Shown here: piece by piece, positions 62,725-64,000 of the stretch | How the letters are laid out: each line of letters opens with the position of its first letter | How positions within the stretch are numbered: the first letter of the stretch is position 1 | Source: Sphingopyxis sp. H115 | GTDB lineage: Bacteria > Pseudomonadota > Alphaproteobacteria > Sphingomonadales > Sphingomonadaceae | Length of the DNA stretch: 64,000 nucleotides | Direction: 5' to 3' | NCBI RefSeq assembly: GCF_001468465.1 | Contig: NZ_LNSA01000008.1 | Span: forward strand, 93,024-157,023 | Notes under the pieces: model-generated | Databases searched by the model: none | The model's input: only the letters and a program-made list of their open reading frames with translations | What the model was told of the DNA's origin: nothing | Translations under genes and position numbers: made by a program

Positions 62725-63099
62725 ATGGCTGATCTCGCAAAGATCGTTGAAGACCTGTCGGCGCTGACCGTTCTGGAAGCTGCTGAACTTTCGAAGCTGC
62801 TCGAAGAAAAGTGGGGCGTTTCGGCCGCCGCTGCAGTGGCCGTCGCCGCTGGCCCGGCCGCCGCCGCTGGCCCGGCTGCTGAAGAGCAGACCGAATTCGA
62901 CGTCATCCTGACGGGCGACGGCGGCAACAAGATCAACGTGATCAAGGAAGTCCGCGCGATCACCGGCCTGGGCCTCGGCGAAGCCAAGGCGCTGGTCGAA
63001 AGCGCGCCGAAGGCCGTCAAGGAAGGCGCCAGCAAGGCTGAAGCTGAAGAGCTCAAGGCCAAGCTGGTTGCTGCCGGCGCGACCGTCGAACTGAAGTAA
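62725..63099 (+). CDS. rplL: 50S ribosomal protein L7/L12
   Basis: A 124-residue stalk protein. The N-terminal dimer domain, an Ala-rich hinge (about 35-55) and the factor-binding domain ([20 protein letters not shown], then [16 protein letters not shown]) are all standard. GGAG seven bases before the ATG at 62725 decides the start over an ATG two codons earlier. A strong terminator follows and rpoB does not. Confidence 0.99.
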   Translation: MADLAKIVEDLSALTVLEAAELSKLLEEKWGVSAAAAVAVAAGPAAAAGPAAEEQTEFDVILTGDGGNKINVIKEVRAITGLGLGEAKALVESAPKAVKEGASKAEAEELKAKLVAAGATVELK

Positions 63100-63148
63100 T
63101 TCGGTTCGGGGAGCCGGCCGGTTTGCCCGGCCGGGTTCCAGCGACAAG

Positions 63149-63181
63149 AAAAGGGCGGTGCCGCGAGGCACCGCCCTTTTT
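63149..63181 (+). terminator. Rho-independent terminator of rplJ-rplL
   Basis: AAAAGGGCGGTGCC (63149-63162) pairs perfectly with GGCACCGCCCTTTT (63167-63180) around GCGA, with T-rich sequence after. The A-run on the other side lets it also serve the opposing gene at 63205. Confidence 0.93.
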
Positions 63182-63204
63182 CATTTTTGGCGAAGGGTCG
63201 CCTG

Positions 63205-64000
63205 TCAGTTCCGGGCGAAACCGGGACGTAAATCGGGCCGACCGCGTGCGGGCTCGGGACGGCGGACTTCCTGTTCCGGAACCACAGGGGCGGCCGACCT
63301 CTGAGAGATTTCCCAAGCACTCACCGGCTTGCGGGTCATGTCCTTCTTCTGCCCCAGCGTCGCTTCATAAGCGAGGCGCTCCTTGCGATCCAGAAAACGC
63401 GCGCGTTTGAGGCGCTTGTTCAGCGTCACGAACGGATTTTCGGGTGTCGGGCCCGCCATGGCCATCGCCTCGTGGCGACCCATGCTGCCGCTCGGCGCGG
63501 CGGCGAAGGCCGGAACCGTTCGCGACGCGATATCTTCGCGCGGAGCGTAGGCCGGTGTCACCCAAGGCGCGGCGTCGCTGGTCGCCGGCGCGGCCTCAGG
63601 AGCATAAACGGGCTCGTCTTCCGCGATCGTGCGGTCGATACGGCGACGACGTGCAAAAGCAAGCCCTGCGCCTGCGGCAACGAGCAAGGCTGCGGCTCCG
63701 CCGAATAACTCCCACGGCATTTCACTACCTGTCGAAGCCGATTTTTCAGCCGGCAGCGGCGCTGCTTCGGCAACCGGTTCGACGGGGACCGGGGCCGGTG
63801 CTACGACCGGCTCGGGGCCATCGATGGGCAGTGCCTTGGCCATTTCGGCAGGTGCTGCAGCCGCTGGTCGTGCAGCAGTAGGCGCTGCCGAAACGGGCGC
63901 AACTTTGGCGCGCGGTGCGGCAGGCGCGGCGCGTTCGGGGGCGGGGGTGGCGGGCTCGGCGGCTTCTGTTACCGGCGTGGTTTCGGGGGGCGCGATATCC
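63205..64000 (-). CDS. Pro/Ala-rich single-helix membrane protein (5' end outside window)
   Basis: The frame stays open to base 64000, so at least 264 residues are present and the start lies beyond the window. The visible N-terminal part is Pro/Ala/Glu-rich and probably extracytoplasmic. One membrane helix (PWELFGGAAALLVAAGAGLAF, in parts PWELFGGAA and LLVAAGAGLAF) is followed by an RRRR stop-transfer cluster and a basic, Arg-rich tail of about 150 residues. The order resembles an LPXTG-like anchor but has no sorting motif. Function unknown. It converges with rplL at a shared terminator. Confidence 0.75.
   Translation of the reverse strand, partial: DIAPPETTPVTEAAEPATPAPERAAPAAPRAKVAPVSAAPTAARPAAAAPAEMAKALPIDGPEPVVAPAPVPVEPVAEAAPLPAEKSASTGSEMPWELFGGAAALLVAAGAGLAFARRRRIDRTIAEDEPVYAPEAAPATSDAAPWVTPAYAPREDIASRTVPAFAAAPSGSMGRHEAMAMAGPTPENPFVTLNKRLKRARFLDRKERLAYEATLGQKKDMTRKPVSAWEISQRSAAPVVPEQEVRRPEPARGRPDLRPGFARN

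Noticed and set aside
1..64000. CRISPR array, integrase, phage or toxin-antitoxin genes
   Set aside because: No direct-repeat array, integrase, phage structural gene or small paired ORFs with known motifs were seen.

Overview
The window looks like a chromosomal segment of a high-GC alphaproteobacterium of the Sphingomonadaceae; a Sphingopyxis-like genome is my best guess. The reasons are TonB-dependent receptors whose plug begins right after a short TonB box, a class I PHA synthase with phasin, a serC-serA-hisZ-purA run, and intergenic palindromes of the CCTCCC...GGGGAGG kind. I saw no tRNA or rRNA gene, CRISPR array, insertion sequence, prophage or replication origin. Almost all sequence is coding, with many 4-nt stop/start overlaps.

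Layout. 1-4.5 kb: end of a TonB-dependent receptor, an SGNH-type lipoprotein and a bifunctional penicillin-binding protein. 4.5-14.3 kb: an AlkC-like DNA glycosylase on the minus strand, then a tightly packed plus-strand cluster of TonB-dependent receptor, MFS carrier, carboxylesterase, acyl-CoA ligase, TetR regulator and short-chain dehydrogenase (SDR). A near-identical 15-bp motif lies in front of both the receptor and the SDR, which suggests one regulon for taking up and activating an ester. 14.3-20.8 kb: a complete RND efflux operon with a divergent TetR regulator and a perfect 16-bp palindrome between them. 20.8-25.4 kb: a sugar-type MFS carrier, then secE-nusG, a TesB thioesterase, and rplK-rplA ending in a clear terminator. 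25.5-27.1 kb: a visibly less GC-rich island with one DMP19/DUF4375-like gene. 27.1-33.2 kb: an EamA transporter, an HxlR-controlled pair (unusual SDR plus DsbA-like isomerase), clpS, a phasin and phaC.

33.3-45 kb: alaC, DUF2721, MFS, an FMN reductase, a haloalkane dehalogenase, and the biosynthetic run serC-serA-hisZ-purA interrupted by a plus-strand hydrolase/dioxygenase pair. 45-54 kb: an extensin-like protein, a LOG protein, two c-type cytochromes divergent from pheA, a CDP-alcohol phosphatidyltransferase, polA and a VTT-domain membrane protein. 54-59 kb: a coupled metallopeptidase-ccmA-ccmB-VOC operon, a pterin dehydratase, DUF1275 and an amino acid permease. 59-62 kb: a zinc-ribbon protein, a YqjI-like His/Met-rich PadR regulator coupled to DUF2218, and a MerR regulator divergent from a methyltransferase across a SoxR-box-like operator. 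62-63.2 kb: rplJ-rplL with its own promoter and leader and a strong terminator, facing a Pro/Ala-rich membrane protein cut by the window end.

The points most worth following are the two-site TetR regulon, the SDR lacking its catalytic Tyr and Ser, the YqjI-like regulator with a Cys-free metal-binding-type tail, the SoxR-box-like operator beside a regulator without the SoxR cysteine cluster, and the broken secE-nusG-rplKAJL-rpoBC block.
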